Positions 9,757 through 19,915 of a stretch of DNA of 64,000 nt are shown here, in pieces; positions within the stretch are counted from its first letter, which is position 1; every line of letters begins with the position of its first letter. Below the pieces are notes generated by a model, which had not been told where the DNA came from, made no database searches, and saw nothing but the letters and a program-made list of their open reading frames with translations. The DNA comes from Symsagittifera roscoffensis (Eukaryota > Xenacoelomorpha > Acoela > Convolutidae). The stretch spans positions 43,453,080-43,517,079 of the forward strand of contig NC_087068.1 of the NCBI RefSeq assembly GCF_963678635.1, in the 5' to 3' direction. Position numbers and translations under genes: made by a program.

Positions 9757-11129
9757 CTAGTTGCCCATTTCATCAGGCCTTATCTTGTCAATTAAAAATT
9801 CATCCCCGTACCTATTGTACCTCATGCCCGTCCGTTTACGATTACCACTCCTGGTTCCTGCTGTTATCGGCAAGTCCAATTCCGTCCACTTTGGCACCTC
9901 GTCCTGCTTCGGATCGTTCCAGTCTTCTTCCACAAAGGACTCTGCCTCTGAATCCGCTTCTATTTTTTCATTGTCGTCCAAACTCAAGCCCTCTGGTGCC
10001 TTTTTCATTCACCTCGCAAGCTGGTTCCACCAATAGGTACTCGATTCCCTCCATGTTCTGCGGTACGCACCAGTCATCTGGGGATGGGACATGAGGTTTC
10101 ATGTTTTCATAATGCGCTGCACGCCCCGTACTCAAACGATAAAACCGTCCTTGCTGGTGCACTTCCGTTATCATGAACGGTCCTCTCCATTTCTTGAGTA
10201 GTTTCTTTGTACCTTTGGGAGGTATCACATTCTGGAAGACCCACACGTACTGGCCCACTTCATATGGTTTAGCTTGCAGTATCTTCTCATCGTATTTCTT
10301 GCGCTGTCTCATTTGTGCTTGCGCGGTATTCCTCCTGCAGAGCTCGTTTAATTTCCTGCTGTCTCCTGATCGCTTCTTTCACATAAGCTTGAGGCGACGT
10401 CTTTTTCCCTTCGTACTCCGGTTAAAAGAATGTTAGGGGCATCGCTCTTTCCTTGCCTGTCAACATCATGAAGGGACTGATTCCTGTTGTTGAGTGTTGC
10501 GTACTGTTGTACGCCCCTACCACCTGCAGCAGATACTTATCCCAATCCATGATGTACCTTGAGCAGTATACCCTCAGCATGTTCACCAACGTTCTATTCT
10601 GCCTCTCTACCAACCCGTTGGTCTGGGGATGGTAGGTCGTTGAGTGCGCTTAAGCTATGTGAGACCTCTTCATCAAATCTTTCGTCAAGTCCCCCACGAA
10701 GGCTTTGCCGTTGTCCGAAGGAAATGTCATGGGACAGCCATACCGTGATATCCAATGTGTTATCAGGTGGTCGCAAGTTTCTTCTGCCGAGGCTGTCTGA
10801 CACGGCTTCGCTTCCGCCAGCTTCGTGAAGTGATCGATTATGACTAGTATCTGGTTATATCCTGACTCTGTCTTACAGATGTTTTGGTGGTCTAATTGCA
10901 CGACTTCGTTGAACTCCGAGCTCTCAACTGACTTGAGTGGAAACTTCATCTTCCTTGGGTCGTTCACTTGCGGGCATGCTAGGCATGCATTTACCAATCT
11001 CTCGCAGGCTTTCCTTAATCCTGGCCAGTCAAACCTGTGAAGTATTCTCTGTTGCACCTTGTCTATCCCCTGGTGCCCCATTTGATCGTGCGATCTGAAT
11101 AACACTTCGGTCTGATACAACTGTGGCAA
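9757..11129 (-). pseudogene. Retroelement integrase (HHCC zinc domain, DDX35E core, GPF/Y C-terminal domain)
   Basis: In the frame from 11129, an H-X4-H-X29-C-X2-C zinc-binding head is at residues 14-52. The core follows with Asp80 (QLDH) and Asp139 (SDNGKAF); the catalytic Glu is in the VERQ motif, 35 positions after Asp139, giving a perfect DDX35E spacing. The count passes through an in-frame TAA at 10650-10652. A frameshift around 10330-10430 separates a C-terminal part (10312-9968) with WRGPFMI, the GPF/Y-type module typical of Gypsy integrases. A second shift near 10010 leads to an acidic tail (10008-9760) ending on TAG. The enzyme would insert element cDNA into the genome; this copy cannot make it whole. 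Confidence 0.9.
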
Positions 11130-11182
11130 TATGATGAGGTTATGCTTGTGTAATATCTTCTCCTCATCCTTTCTCTTGCACG

Positions 11183-12304
11183 CTACCCCCCATCAGCTGT
11201 GTGATATAGTAAATCTTTTCTTTCTTTGTAGAATTGGCTCAAGATTTTGTAGATGTCTTTTTCTAGGTCCCCCTTCTCTTTGGACCCTGTCCGGATCAAT
11301 TTGGAGAGGTTGCTTGTCATCTTGTCATTTTTTTGGGCCCTTATGAGATCCGAGAGCCTATATCTCGCCTTGACCTGTTCCTTTAGTGCCATTATTTGAC
11401 CATTAATTTCCCCAGGGTTGTGGATGTCATCTTTCAGCTTAACGCACACTATCTTTTTCATGATCTTTCTATCGTCCTCTGGCACCAGATTTGTTCTGAC
11501 ATTCGAGTTGCACGATAGTTCCCTGAACGGTTTCCTCGATACTGCAATTTTTTCAAGTTCTTCACCTGCTCGCACTTCTTGCTGATCCAAGTTGTATGTA
11601 CCTGATGAGGGATCCGTCTGCAGCTCTCTGTCGCGGTGTCTCATCTTCTCTTCCGCCAGTATCATGCACAGACTATCTTGGTCGTCGCTGCTGTCCTCTG
11701 AATCTTCATCCCATTCTTCACACTCCCCGGACAATTTTTCTTCTCCAACATCTTCTCCCTCTTTGGGCCACTCTCCGGACTCTTGACCCGTTCCCAGGTC
11801 TTCAGCTTCCTCCTTAAACGCCACTTTCTTTTTCCTAACCCGAGTCCGCTCAAGTACGTCATCAGGGATTTTGTCCACCAGTGACTGCACGATTTCTTTC
11901 CCGCCAGGATTCCGCCCTTCTGAGGTGCCTTCGTCACCGACTGTTTCACTCCTTTGCAATATCGTCACTTCCGGTTCCTCTTTGCCCTTTCCTTCGATCA
12001 CGGGTTTATCATCTGCCAGTTTCTCGAGTAATCTCATCAAGTCCTCATCTATCTTTGCTTCTCCAGTTTCTACCTTGTTGGGATCATAGCCCTTCGCCTT
12101 GAGTGTTTCTCTCACAATTTTTGACTTGAGCATTATCCCTATCGGCATCCCTCGGGTCTTCTTCAAGATTGTTTTCTCTGGAGGCTCTTTGGGTAATTCG
12201 GGGTGAACTTGTATCGGTTTGCCTGACTTGTCGAGCCATCTCATGAGAGGAAGACTATCATACGTTTCTTATCCATGAAGGAGAAGCCCTCTTTTATCTC
12301 TGGC
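11183..12304 (-). CDS. Acidic linker between RNase H and integrase
   Basis: An open frame of more than 350 residues, rich in E, D, K and S, follows the truncated RNase H. It contains a strongly acidic patch (about residues 150-200) and a helical, lysine-rich C-terminus. No catalytic motif is recognised. Its position, between the end of RNase H and the integrase zinc domain, is where Gypsy elements normally have a short connection domain; here it is unusually long. The frame stops about 50 bp before the integrase frame opens. Alternative: an inserted accessory protein processed by the protease. Confidence 0.5.
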
Positions 12305-13583
12305 CTATTCGCCTCCCTCTGTGTCACTCAAGACTTTGCTCCCGTATGCTATTGGTCTCAAGACTGTCCTCCCGTTCCATTCTTGTTCTTGATGGAAAAT
12401 CCCAGAAATCGCGACTACCGACGCGTCCGTATCCAGCACGTACATCCCTTTCTCCGTTGGCATCCCTAACACTGGTGCCTCGCACAACTCTTTCTTTATT
12501 CTCTGGAATGATTCTTCAGCTGCGTTGTTCCACGTGAACTTCTTGCCTTTGTGTCTCATTAATTGTTGCATCGGGTATAACTTATCTGCGTAACCCTTGA
12601 TGAATTCCCGGTAACAGTTCGCAAAACCCAGGAAGCTCATCAATTGGTGTTCCGTTTTTGGCGATTTCCAAGTTAGCACTGCTTCAACTGCATCTGGATC
12701 TGGTCTGATGCTGTGCCTGTCCACCATCCTCCCCAAGTATTTTTGTCGAATCCTTGAGTATTTCGCACTTTGATGGTTTGCACTTTAGCCCCGACCTCTT
12801 CATGCATGCAAACACCTCGTCCAGTCGCTCGATGTGATCTTCCAGTGTAGGCGTCGCTATTACCACGTCATCCACGTAGCACATTACCAGATTGCCATAC
12901 TTCTTTGTCACACCTATCAATGCATGTGCCATCAACCGTTGAAATATAGCCGTGGCATTGCAAAGACCAAAGGGCATCCGTTTCCATTGAAACAGCCCCA
13001 ACTCGCAGGCGAACCCTGTTTTGTCTCTGTCCTGCTTCCTCAACGGGACCTGCCAAAAGGCCGAACCTAAATCAAGAGTCGTAAAAAAATTTGCATCACC
13101 TAACTTCGAGAGGCTCTCATCAATCCTAGGTATGGGATAGGCATCCTTCACCCTCACGGAGTTCAGGTACCGAAAGTCACAACAAAACCTCAATTGGTTG
13201 CCTTTCTTTTTGGCCATCACTACTCCACACGCCCACGGTCTCGAAAAAACTTCCTCGTTCCGCTCTAGTACGTCCTTGATGGCCTCGAGTTGTTCATCCG
13301 TTACCTTACCCCTTAACAGCTCTATTTCAGGTAAAACTGGTTTATCCATTTTCATTTCCTCTAGTGTTGGTCTTTCTGGGAAATTTGAAAAAATCGATAG
13401 TCCATCGTCTGTGTCTGACTTAAGTGACTTTACAAGACCTGATGAACTTTTTTTTATTTTATTCAATCGTCTCAAGATACAAATATTGTCCCTGTGATTG
13501 GGACATTCAATTAATTCATTCTCTTTTACATTTTCAGTCATTTCATATCGAGTTTTCACGGGTAAGGCATATCCCAACTTCCT
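12305..13583 (-). pseudogene. Ty3/Gypsy reverse transcriptase with truncated RNase H
   Basis: The frame from 13577 contains RT palm motifs: LDLGSAFWQV with Asp169, MPFGLCNA near residue 201, and YVDD at 234-237, followed by the LKxxPSKC block. A one-base frameshift near 12720 leads to the thumb/connection (SFLGFANCYREF) and the RNase H start with the first catalytic Asp (LDTDAS). Two deletions are visible. One joins residues 112-114 (EEVFSR to PWACGV), removing roughly 60 residues before the finger/palm motif. The other ends RNase H just after LSDTE, so about 100 residues with the other catalytic acids are missing. An in-frame TGA at 13584 separates RT from the protease, which is in the same phase. 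The RT is not functional in this copy. Confidence 0.92.
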
Positions 13584-14262
13584 TCACCTTTGGATTGTTA
13601 TGGGTATGTCAAGAGTATTCAACAAGACACTGACGCAGAGACCGCTCTTGTTTATCGAGAAGGATCTTCCTAAAACAGCAGCACTTTGACTGTTTGGATT
13701 GGGAACTATGCATACTTGCTTACTATCACTTAACTCATTATAATTTTTCATCCGTAAGCCTACAATTGCAGCTTCGTTAGTTTTCAGCCTTACCCTTCTA
13801 CTCAAGAACACCGGAACTTTATTCTCATTTGCCATTATCAGATTTACCGGTTTAATTACGTACTTCCTATCCGGGTTTCGAATCCTGAACATGGCATTGT
13901 TTAGATCAATCGTTACGTCGAAGTTCCTGATGAAATCTCTGCCTAAAATGAACTGGTCAGACTCGTCTAGGTTTTCCACCACTAGAAATTTCATCCACAG
14001 GTTGCGTTCCACTTGATTTAGGGCTGTTATTGGTGTTCTGCCTAGTACCCGCAGCGCCCCTTTGTTCGCCGCTGATAGCCGTATTCTTGAGTCTATTAAG
14101 TCACCTTTGTCAAAACCCATTCGTTCCCAAGTTTCGATTGGTATAACACTCAAGAGCGCTCCCGTATCAAGTAACCCACGTAACTGAGTCTTTTTGCCAC
14201 TTATGTCAAGCACATGTGCTGACACGTCCGCTTCCGTCCCGATGGGCATTGCATCTTCTTCC
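13584..14262 (-). CDS. Retroelement aspartic protease
   Basis: The frame contains LLDTGALLSVI near residue 27, the Asp-Thr-Gly active site followed by the usual hydrophobic flap segment, and FILGRDFI about 75 residues later, the conserved second hydrophobic-Leu-Gly motif. These are hallmarks of the pepsin-like retropepsin of LTR elements, which works as a homodimer to cut Gag-Pol. About 120 residues of linker follow before the TGA at 13584 that precedes RT. The frame itself is unbroken, but its upstream part is in another phase (frameshift near 14250). Confidence 0.9.
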
Positions 14263-15004
14263 AGCTGGCACAGTGTCCATTCGATCTCACTTTTAGTTCT
14301 TCTTTGCCTACGTAGATCTGCCCCACCAGATCTTCATCACATGTTATCATAGTTTTCGTATAGATGTTTATCCCATCTATGTTTAGCATCACCTCATGCG
14401 GACCATACGCTTCTGTATATCTGTTCTCAACACGGACTGACTTGCTGCCATCTCTTGTGAGTAGTGCACTCAAGGCTCTCGACGTCGTCTGTGGGCTTAT
14501 CGCACTCAAGTAATCTGCGTACACATCAATGTGTATTATTGTATGATCGCTTGGTTCGTTCAAGTTCCTCGTTACTTCATGGCCGCCCACAGTGATTATT
14601 GACATTATCCTGGCTCCAATTTTCGTTATGCCGCATGGCTTTCCCGTCACCAATTTCAGAGTGTTGCAATTTCCACTCTTTGTCGACCCTTCTACGGTTT
14701 CTGGCACCGGTACCGGCACCGACCAACCTAACGTCTCATTTAACTTCTGCTTTTCGATCTCCTGTTTCAATCGTTGCTTTATTTCCTTCGTCGCTAGGTC
14801 CTGTTTGACTTTGTTGATAGCCTCTGCCGCCGCCTTTTCATAATTTATTTCTAGGGCATTCCTGGCCGTGGCCTCTATTGCACTGTTGACCTTCGTTACA
14901 GCTTTCACTGTCTTCGTTGGCAGTTCCGCATTCGGTGCTTCCGAATTTTTTGTTTCAAACTCAGTTTGTCTACTTCTCTGGTTCTGCACCGCCGCTAATG
15001 CCAA
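14201..15004 (-). pseudogene. Gag-Pol linker region upstream of the protease
   Basis: About 250 residues of coding-like sequence. The first 100 are Ala/Lys/Glu-rich helix, a short proline stretch (VPVPVPE) follows, then a mixed beta-like region with several conserved-looking glycines leading into the protease. The last 16 codons overlap the protease frame in a different phase, so a frameshift is needed near 14250. No catalytic motif is seen; it may be the protease N-terminal extension or a dUTPase-like or Gag spacer, but nothing supports a specific function. Confidence 0.4.
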
Positions 15005-15022
15005 CTTATGCTTGGGGTGACT

Positions 15023-15268
15023 CTAGTTCTTTACTGCCTCCCAAAACAAAGGACAGTCGATCCTGAAGTGCCCCTCTTGATTGCAGAAGAAACATTTAGC
15101 ACCTATTTTGATGATCAAGCCACTATAATACTCGTGTTCTTCCATCTGGCTCATATCTTCCTCATCTGGTGCATATCCCAGACTCTTCATGCCCTGTTTG
15201 TATGTTGTGCAATCCGCCACGTGATAATCAGCTGACCCGCAGTTTGCGCATGATCTACGTTTGTCCAT
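15023..15268 (-). CDS. Gag nucleocapsid with two CCHC-type zinc knuckles
   Basis: An 81-residue open frame holds two cysteine/histidine knuckles. The second is a canonical C-X2-C-X4-H-X4-C (CFFCNQEGH...C). The first, C-X2-C-X5-H-X3-C (CANCGSADYH...C), is a variant spacing. Nucleocapsid knuckles bind element RNA for packaging. The segment between them is acidic and about 40 residues long, longer than usual. Confidence 0.8.
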   Translation of the reverse strand: MDKRRSCANCGSADYHVADCTTYKQGMKSLGYAPDEEDMSQMEEHEYYSGLIIKIGAKCFFCNQEGHFRIDCPLFWEAVKN

Positions 15269-15286
15269 GTCATCTCTTGGCTTGTA

Positions 15287-16033
15287 CTATGACAACCTTT
15301 GTGGTTGACTCCCCCCTTGCATGTTCCTGTTATCCGAATATGAGTATTTCTTGGGTTTCATTAGCATGTACTCTCTTGACTTCTGTCTCATCTCTTCTGG
15401 AGTCGGTGCGCTATCTTTCGACAGCGTATAGTACGTTGCTAACATTGTTCTCAAGTCGTCACTTTTCACCCCATCGATGAACTTCGAGGCAATGCTAAAA
15501 TTCCTTCTGTTTGTTGTATCTTCAGGTTCAAGCTCTCGAGATCATCTAGGAACCGATCAATTGATTCATCGTCCCTTTGCCTCCTTTTCTCGAATCTCAT
15601 CATCGCTTGGTGACCCTTCATGCTTGACCCGAATCCATTCAACAATATCTCGAAGATCTTGTCCGCTGTGTCGCGTTCCTTTTCCTTCTTTGCAACTACG
15701 CATTTCAATGCCGTGACTTCTAAGTTACTGAGTATCGCTGTGCAGGCTTGTCTCTCGTCGTTCAAGTTGTCCTGTTCCAAATGTAGTCTCATGACTTCTA
15801 CCCAGGTATCAATGCATCCATCTGAGTCATCCTTAAATTTTTTGGCTTCTTGAAGGTTTTCCTGGATTTCCCACCTCCTCTCTCACCCGATTCAGTATTC
15901 TCGTGGCGAACGCTTCCAATGTTCTATTCATCTTCTCGCAGGTGCTGGCCCATGTCATGGCATCAAGTCCCGCTTTATTGTAAGTCGTGGAATCACCTCT
16001 ACCACTCGTCGTGTTTGCGGTTCCTCTTTTCAT
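15287..16033 (-). pseudogene. Gag capsid-like region, frameshifted
   Basis: Three coding-like phases (16033-15833, 15860-15466 and 15469-15287) together give a helical region with an RFEKRRQRDDESIDRFLDDLESL stretch, typical of the C-terminal capsid helices of Ty3/Gypsy Gag, where a protein with repeated contacts is built by L and E/R-rich helices. The last part leads into the zinc knuckles. Frameshifts are required near 15860 and near 15480. The ATG at 16033 overlaps the stop of the upstream Gag frame as ATGA. Confidence 0.6.
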
Positions 16034-16890
16034 AATTGTCTTGCCCCCCCCCCCGGTGCTGTGCTCGCTGCACCCCGGGGTAATGGTAACGGCGTTGACT
16101 GCCGTTTGTTCCTTTGTGGTTCCACAAAATCAACTCTGTTACCTTGCGTTCGATCCGTTGCCGACCTATCTTGTGATGTAGAGTTTCTCAAGATGGCATC
16201 TAATTTTGCCTGAATGGCACATGAACTCTCAGCCTGGTCTCTTCTCATTGTGTCCATTCTCGTTTCCAGACTTTCCAACTGGCTGTTCACTGCGTCATAC
16301 CGTTGCTTCATCTCTAGCATGCCTTTTTTGATGTTCTTGTCTCGCTCTCCATCAGTGGCCTCTACCTTGTCTGACAACTGCTGAAGCTTTCCCTCTGTCG
16401 CCCTCGCCAGATTGAAATAGTTGTCCAGGTGCTCGTGTTTGTTGTATCTTAATTCTTTCTTTTTCACCTCTCTATCCTCCTCGCTGTGCTTTAGTTTCTT
16501 GTCGATCTGATCTAGCTTCGCCATCAAATCGCCCAGCTCAAGAGAAGTTGTTGTTTCATGGTCAGCTTTTGCCATATTGTTGGCTGCTGCCCCCTGTTTA
16601 ACCTGGTCGTCGTTTTGGTTGGCCTCTGTCGTTATCGTGGAAACTGTTCCAAATGTTTTGCTTTTCTCGGCTTTCAGTTCTCCCGTCACTATGTCTCTTG
16701 ATTTCATCCCGACCATCATTGCGATCCTTTCTGTAAATGATGTTCTTTTTACTTGAGACTCGTCCTTTACTGTTTGTGGCGTGTTGCCCGTTGTGTCCTC
16801 CACAGTGTCTATCGGCGGGAATTCCATCGACTTTTGATTTTGTTCCTCTGCATTCGGCATCGGTGTCGACTCCGTCGTCTTCTTCTCCAC
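16030..16890 (-). CDS. Gag N-terminal coiled-coil protein
   Basis: A 286-residue frame starting with ATG at 16890. The first 110 residues are polar and Thr/Glu-rich. Residues about 120-225 form a long coiled coil (repeated L/E/K/D heptads). The C-terminus is basic and proline/glycine-rich, ending in a poly-glycine run encoded by a G11 tract. It stops on a TGA that overlaps the next ATG. It is the first ORF of the large retroelement and is probably the assembly part of Gag. Confidence 0.6.
   Translation of the reverse strand: MEKKTTESTPMPNAEEQNQKSMEFPPIDTVEDTTGNTPQTVKDESQVKRTSFTERIAMMVGMKSRDIVTGELKAEKSKTFGTVSTITTEANQNDDQVKQGAAANNMAKADHETTTSLELGDLMAKLDQIDKKLKHSEEDREVKKKELRYNKHEHLDNYFNLARATEGKLQQLSDKVEATDGERDKNIKKGMLEMKQRYDAVNSQLESLETRMDTMRRDQAESSCAIQAKLDAILRNSTSQDRSATDRTQGNRVDFVEPQRNKRQSTPLPLPRGAASTAPGGGARQL
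16044..16054. repeat. C11 homopolymer (G11 on the coding strand) at a frame junction
   Basis: Eleven consecutive C on the plus strand. On the minus strand this is a G run placed 20 bp before the stop of the first Gag frame. A one-base change in its length would fuse the first Gag frame to the next. It may be real slippage, programmed frameshifting or a base-calling error. Confidence 0.8.
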
Positions 16891-16987
16891 CTCATCAACA
16901 CTCTGGTCTGCTGTTTTTAGGTCAATCTCAATGGCGGGTTCCGTTTGTTTCCCGTCCGCGCCCTCTTTCGTCTTGTTCTCTTAAGAT

Positions 16988-17385
16988 CTTCTTGTGTTGA
17001 CCATGCTCACTGAAAAATTCTTCTTTGTTATTCTTGGGCCAACCGATGTCATTCTCCGTTGCGACGAGTTATATTTTCACTTTGACTCCGTAGCTCTTTT
17101 TTCAGCTATCGGTACCCTGCTCCGTCTCATGATTTTTATTTACAATTGTTTCTATTTACAATATTACTATTTACAAATTTCTATTTTAAGAATAAAAAAA
17201 ATTTTGATAATAAACATCAAAATAAAGAAAAACAACGTTCCTTTTCCCTTTAAAATTTATTAAAATTTTACTAATTCGTGATCCCAACAGAATCCGATTT
17301 ATCGCGATTTAACGTTCCGACTAGTCCTATTGCTTTTTGATTCAGTTATTTCGGCCTGTCTTAAGACCCTTTGGTACCGTCACAC
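16988..17385. other. Gene-free AT-rich stretch upstream of the large element's Gag
   Basis: About 400 bp without coding evidence; it becomes strongly AT-rich (poly-T/A tracts) between 17140 and 17280. It should contain the primer site and 5' LTR edge if the large element is complete on this side, but I found no convincing CCA-TG junction. Confidence 0.4.
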
Positions 17386-18836
17386 CACTTCTATGTACTG
17401 TCCCAACACTTCTATGTCCTGTCCCAAGACTTCTAGGTACTGTCCCAACACTTCTAGGTACTGTCTCAACACTTCTATGTACTGTCCCAACACTTCTAGG
17501 TACTATGCCAAGACTTCTATGTACTGTCCCAAGACTTTCTGGTACTGTCCCAAGACTTTCCGGTACTGTCGCAAGACTTTCTGGTACTGTCCCAAGACTT
17601 TCTGGTACTGTCCCAAGACTTTCTGGTACTGTCCCAAGACTTTCTGGTACTGTCCCAAGACTTTCTGCTACTGTCCCAAGACTTTCTGCTACTGTCCCAA
17701 GACTTTCCGTTACTGTCCCAAGACTTTCCGTTACTGTCCCAAGACTTTCTGGTACTGTCCCAAGACTGCCTGCCCCAAGACTGCCTGTCCCAAGACTGCC
17801 TGTCCCAAGACTGCCTGTCCCAAGACTGCCTGTCCCAAGACTACCTGTCCGAAGACTGCCTGCCCCAAGATTGCCTGTCCCAAGACTGCCTGTCCCAAGA
17901 CTGCCTGTCCCAAGACTGCCTGTCCCAAGACTGCCTGTCCCAAGACTGCCTGTCCCAAGACTGCCTGTCCCAAGACTGCCTGTCCCAAGACTGCCTGTCC
18001 CAAGACTGCCTGTCCCAAGACTGCCTGTCCCAAGACTGCCTGTCCCAAGACTGCCTGTCCCAAGACTGCCTGTCCCAAGACTGCCTGTCCCAAGACTGCC
18101 TATCCAAAGACTGCCTGTCCCAAGACTGCCTGTCCCAAAACTGCCTGTCCCAAGACTGCCTGTCCCAAGACTGCCTGTCTCAAGACTGCCTGTCCCAAGA
18201 CTGCCTGTCTCAAGACTGCCTGTCCCAAGACTGCCTGTCCCATGACTGCCTGTCCCAAGAGTGCCTGTCCCAAGACTGCCTGTCCCAAGACTGCCTGTCC
18301 CAAGACTGCCTGTCCCAAGACTGCCTGTCCAAAGACTGCCTGTCCCAAGACTGCCTGTCCCAAGACTGCCTGTCCCAAGACTGCCTGTCCCAAGACTGCC
18401 TGTCCCAAGACTGTATGTCCCAAGACTGCCTGTCCCAAGACTGCCTGTCCCAAGACTGCCTGTCCCAAGAGTGCCTGTCCCAAGACTGCCTGTCCCAAGA
18501 CTGCCTGTCCCAAGACTGCCTGTCCCAAGACTGCCTGTCCCAAGACTGCCTGTCCCAAGACTGCCTGTCCCAAGACTGCCTGTCCCAAGACTGCCTGTCC
18601 CAAGACTGCCTGTCCCAAGACTGCCTGTCCCAAGACTGCCTATCCAAAGACTGCCTGTCCCAAGACTGCCTGTCCCAAGACTGCCTGTCCCAAGAGTGCC
18701 TGTCCCAATACTGCCTGTGCCAAGACTGCCTGTCCCAAGACTGCCTGTCCCAAGACTGCCTGTCCCAAGACTGCCTGTCCCAAGACTGCCTGTCCCAAGA
18801 CTGACTGTCCCAAGACTCTATGTCCCAAGACTGCCT
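17386..18836. repeat. Minisatellite: 21-bp units followed by about 70 copies of a 15-bp unit
   Basis: From 17386 to about 17765 there are about 18 units like ACTTTCTGGTACTGTCCCAAG (21 bp). From about 17760 to 18836 the unit is 15 bp, CTGTCCCAAGACTGC, about 71 copies with few variants. The 15-bp unit equals the 21-bp unit minus six bases, so one gave rise to the other. Unit lengths are multiples of three and contain no stop in any of the six frames, so long open frames (for example 17330-19000 +, repeating CPKTA) arise automatically. I see no reason to call a protein. A variant pair (CTATCCAAAG) recurs 540 bp apart (18101 and 18641), suggesting a higher-order duplication of 36 units. Confidence 0.95.
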
Positions 18837-19724
18837 CGAACCACTGTACCTTGTACCGCCACTCGAGCTCTAGTAAAAATTTTCCCAAAAAAAAACCCAA
18901 CCTTACTGGTCAAAAATTAAAATCACCAATCCCCTTGTATTTATTTCCTTTTAATGTTTTGCCGCGAGTTGAACCCCAACTTGTTATAAGTGTCTTGTGA
19001 TCACCTGTTTGTCCAAAACCGATTAAAACTTTCTTCTCCAAAAGCGTCAAAAATTTAACAGAGAGCAAAAAAAAATGAATATCGATAAAAGCAAAAAAAA
19101 ATTTACCCACCTAAAATTCAAAGGTGACTTGTGTCAACCCTTTATCTGAACAACAAAAAAAATGTCTGGTACCTGATTGCCACGCGTTCTCCTCCCCCTT
19201 GCTAGCGATCTTATGTGGTATCACAGAAACTGTCTATGTCCGTTCCCCCCTCCCGATCCGACCAGGGTACCTACCTTAATTCGATGTTAAATTTGGATAT
19301 CCGCTTCTTGTAACCGACGCGTGTAAGAATCTAATGTAACTAAATCGACGATGCCGATCAACAATTAGTTACTCTAATGTGTCCCCCCTTTTTACACTTT
19401 ACAACAAACAACCTCTAACCTAACCAGCCCCCCTTCTAACCTCCCCCTCTTTAGCCCCCCTCTTAAGCCGAAAATTCCCTTAAGCACCGGTGCTAAACCT
19501 CTCGAGAGAAAACCGTAGACCTGTTTCCAGGCCTGCTTGAGTAAAAACTTCCTCAAAACAATGGGGTTCCGCTTATCCAATTTTACGTTTATCTTCTATA
19601 GTGTAATGTGGATTTTAACGATACCCGTTTGACTAACTTTAGAACACCGCCGTCCTCTCTTGTTGCTCTACTCGTGCTGGTTGTTTCCTGGACTTGTCCT
19701 GCACCTGATAACCAGCACCACTTT
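18837..19724. other. Gene-free region with pyrimidine-rich tracts
   Basis: No supported gene. Two C/T-rich tracts on the plus strand (about 19180-19250 and 19380-19470) alternate with A-rich DNA (19050-19160). Some open frames exist but look like chance. Confidence 0.5.
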
Positions 19725-19915
19725 CCCACTTGGCTGGTCACCTGTTCCAGTCAAGTCTCCTAATGGTCCAGCTAAGTCCCTGTGAACCACTTTCCCACTC
19801 GACTGGTCACCTGTTCCAGTCAAGCCTCCTAATGGTCCAGCTGAGTCCCTGTGAACCACTCTCCCACTCGACTGGCCACCTGTTTCAGTCAAGTACTTAT
19901 GGTCCAGCTAAGTTG
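19725..19915. repeat. Tandem repeat, about 69-70 bp unit, nearly three copies
   Basis: The phrase CCAGTCAAG(T/C)CTCCTAATGG followed by GTCCAGCTAAGTCCCTGTGAACCACT recurs near 19748 and 19818, with a shortened third copy near 19888. Unit length is about 70 bp. It is not coding. Confidence 0.85.

Larger units (their letters stand above)
1..16987 (-). mobile_element. Giant Ty3/Gypsy-type LTR retroelement, partial, with a long accessory block
   Basis: All recognisable reading frames from about 16890 down to the left edge lie on the minus strand. They are ordered Gag, zinc knuckles, protease, RT, RNase H start, linker, integrase, macrodomain-like, spacer, coiled coil, SGNH-like 1, SGNH-like 2, unknown 818-residue frame, unknown terminal frame. 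Protease-RT-RNase H-integrase order is that of Ty3/Gypsy elements. At least 9 kb of coding sequence follows the integrase, more than the whole of an ordinary Gypsy element. The coding part is visibly more GC-rich than the flanking DNA. I could not identify either LTR: the 3' LTR would be outside the window and the 5' LTR, if present, would lie right of 16987. Nonsense codons, frameshifts and two deletions show that this copy is dead. Assigning the accessory frames to the same element is an inference from strand, spacing and composition; nested insertions are possible. Confidence 0.75.

Noticed and set aside
17330-19000. 556-residue cysteine/threonine-rich open frame
   Set aside because: It is the translation of a 15/21-bp minisatellite whose unit has no stop in any frame; overlapping frames on both strands are equally open.
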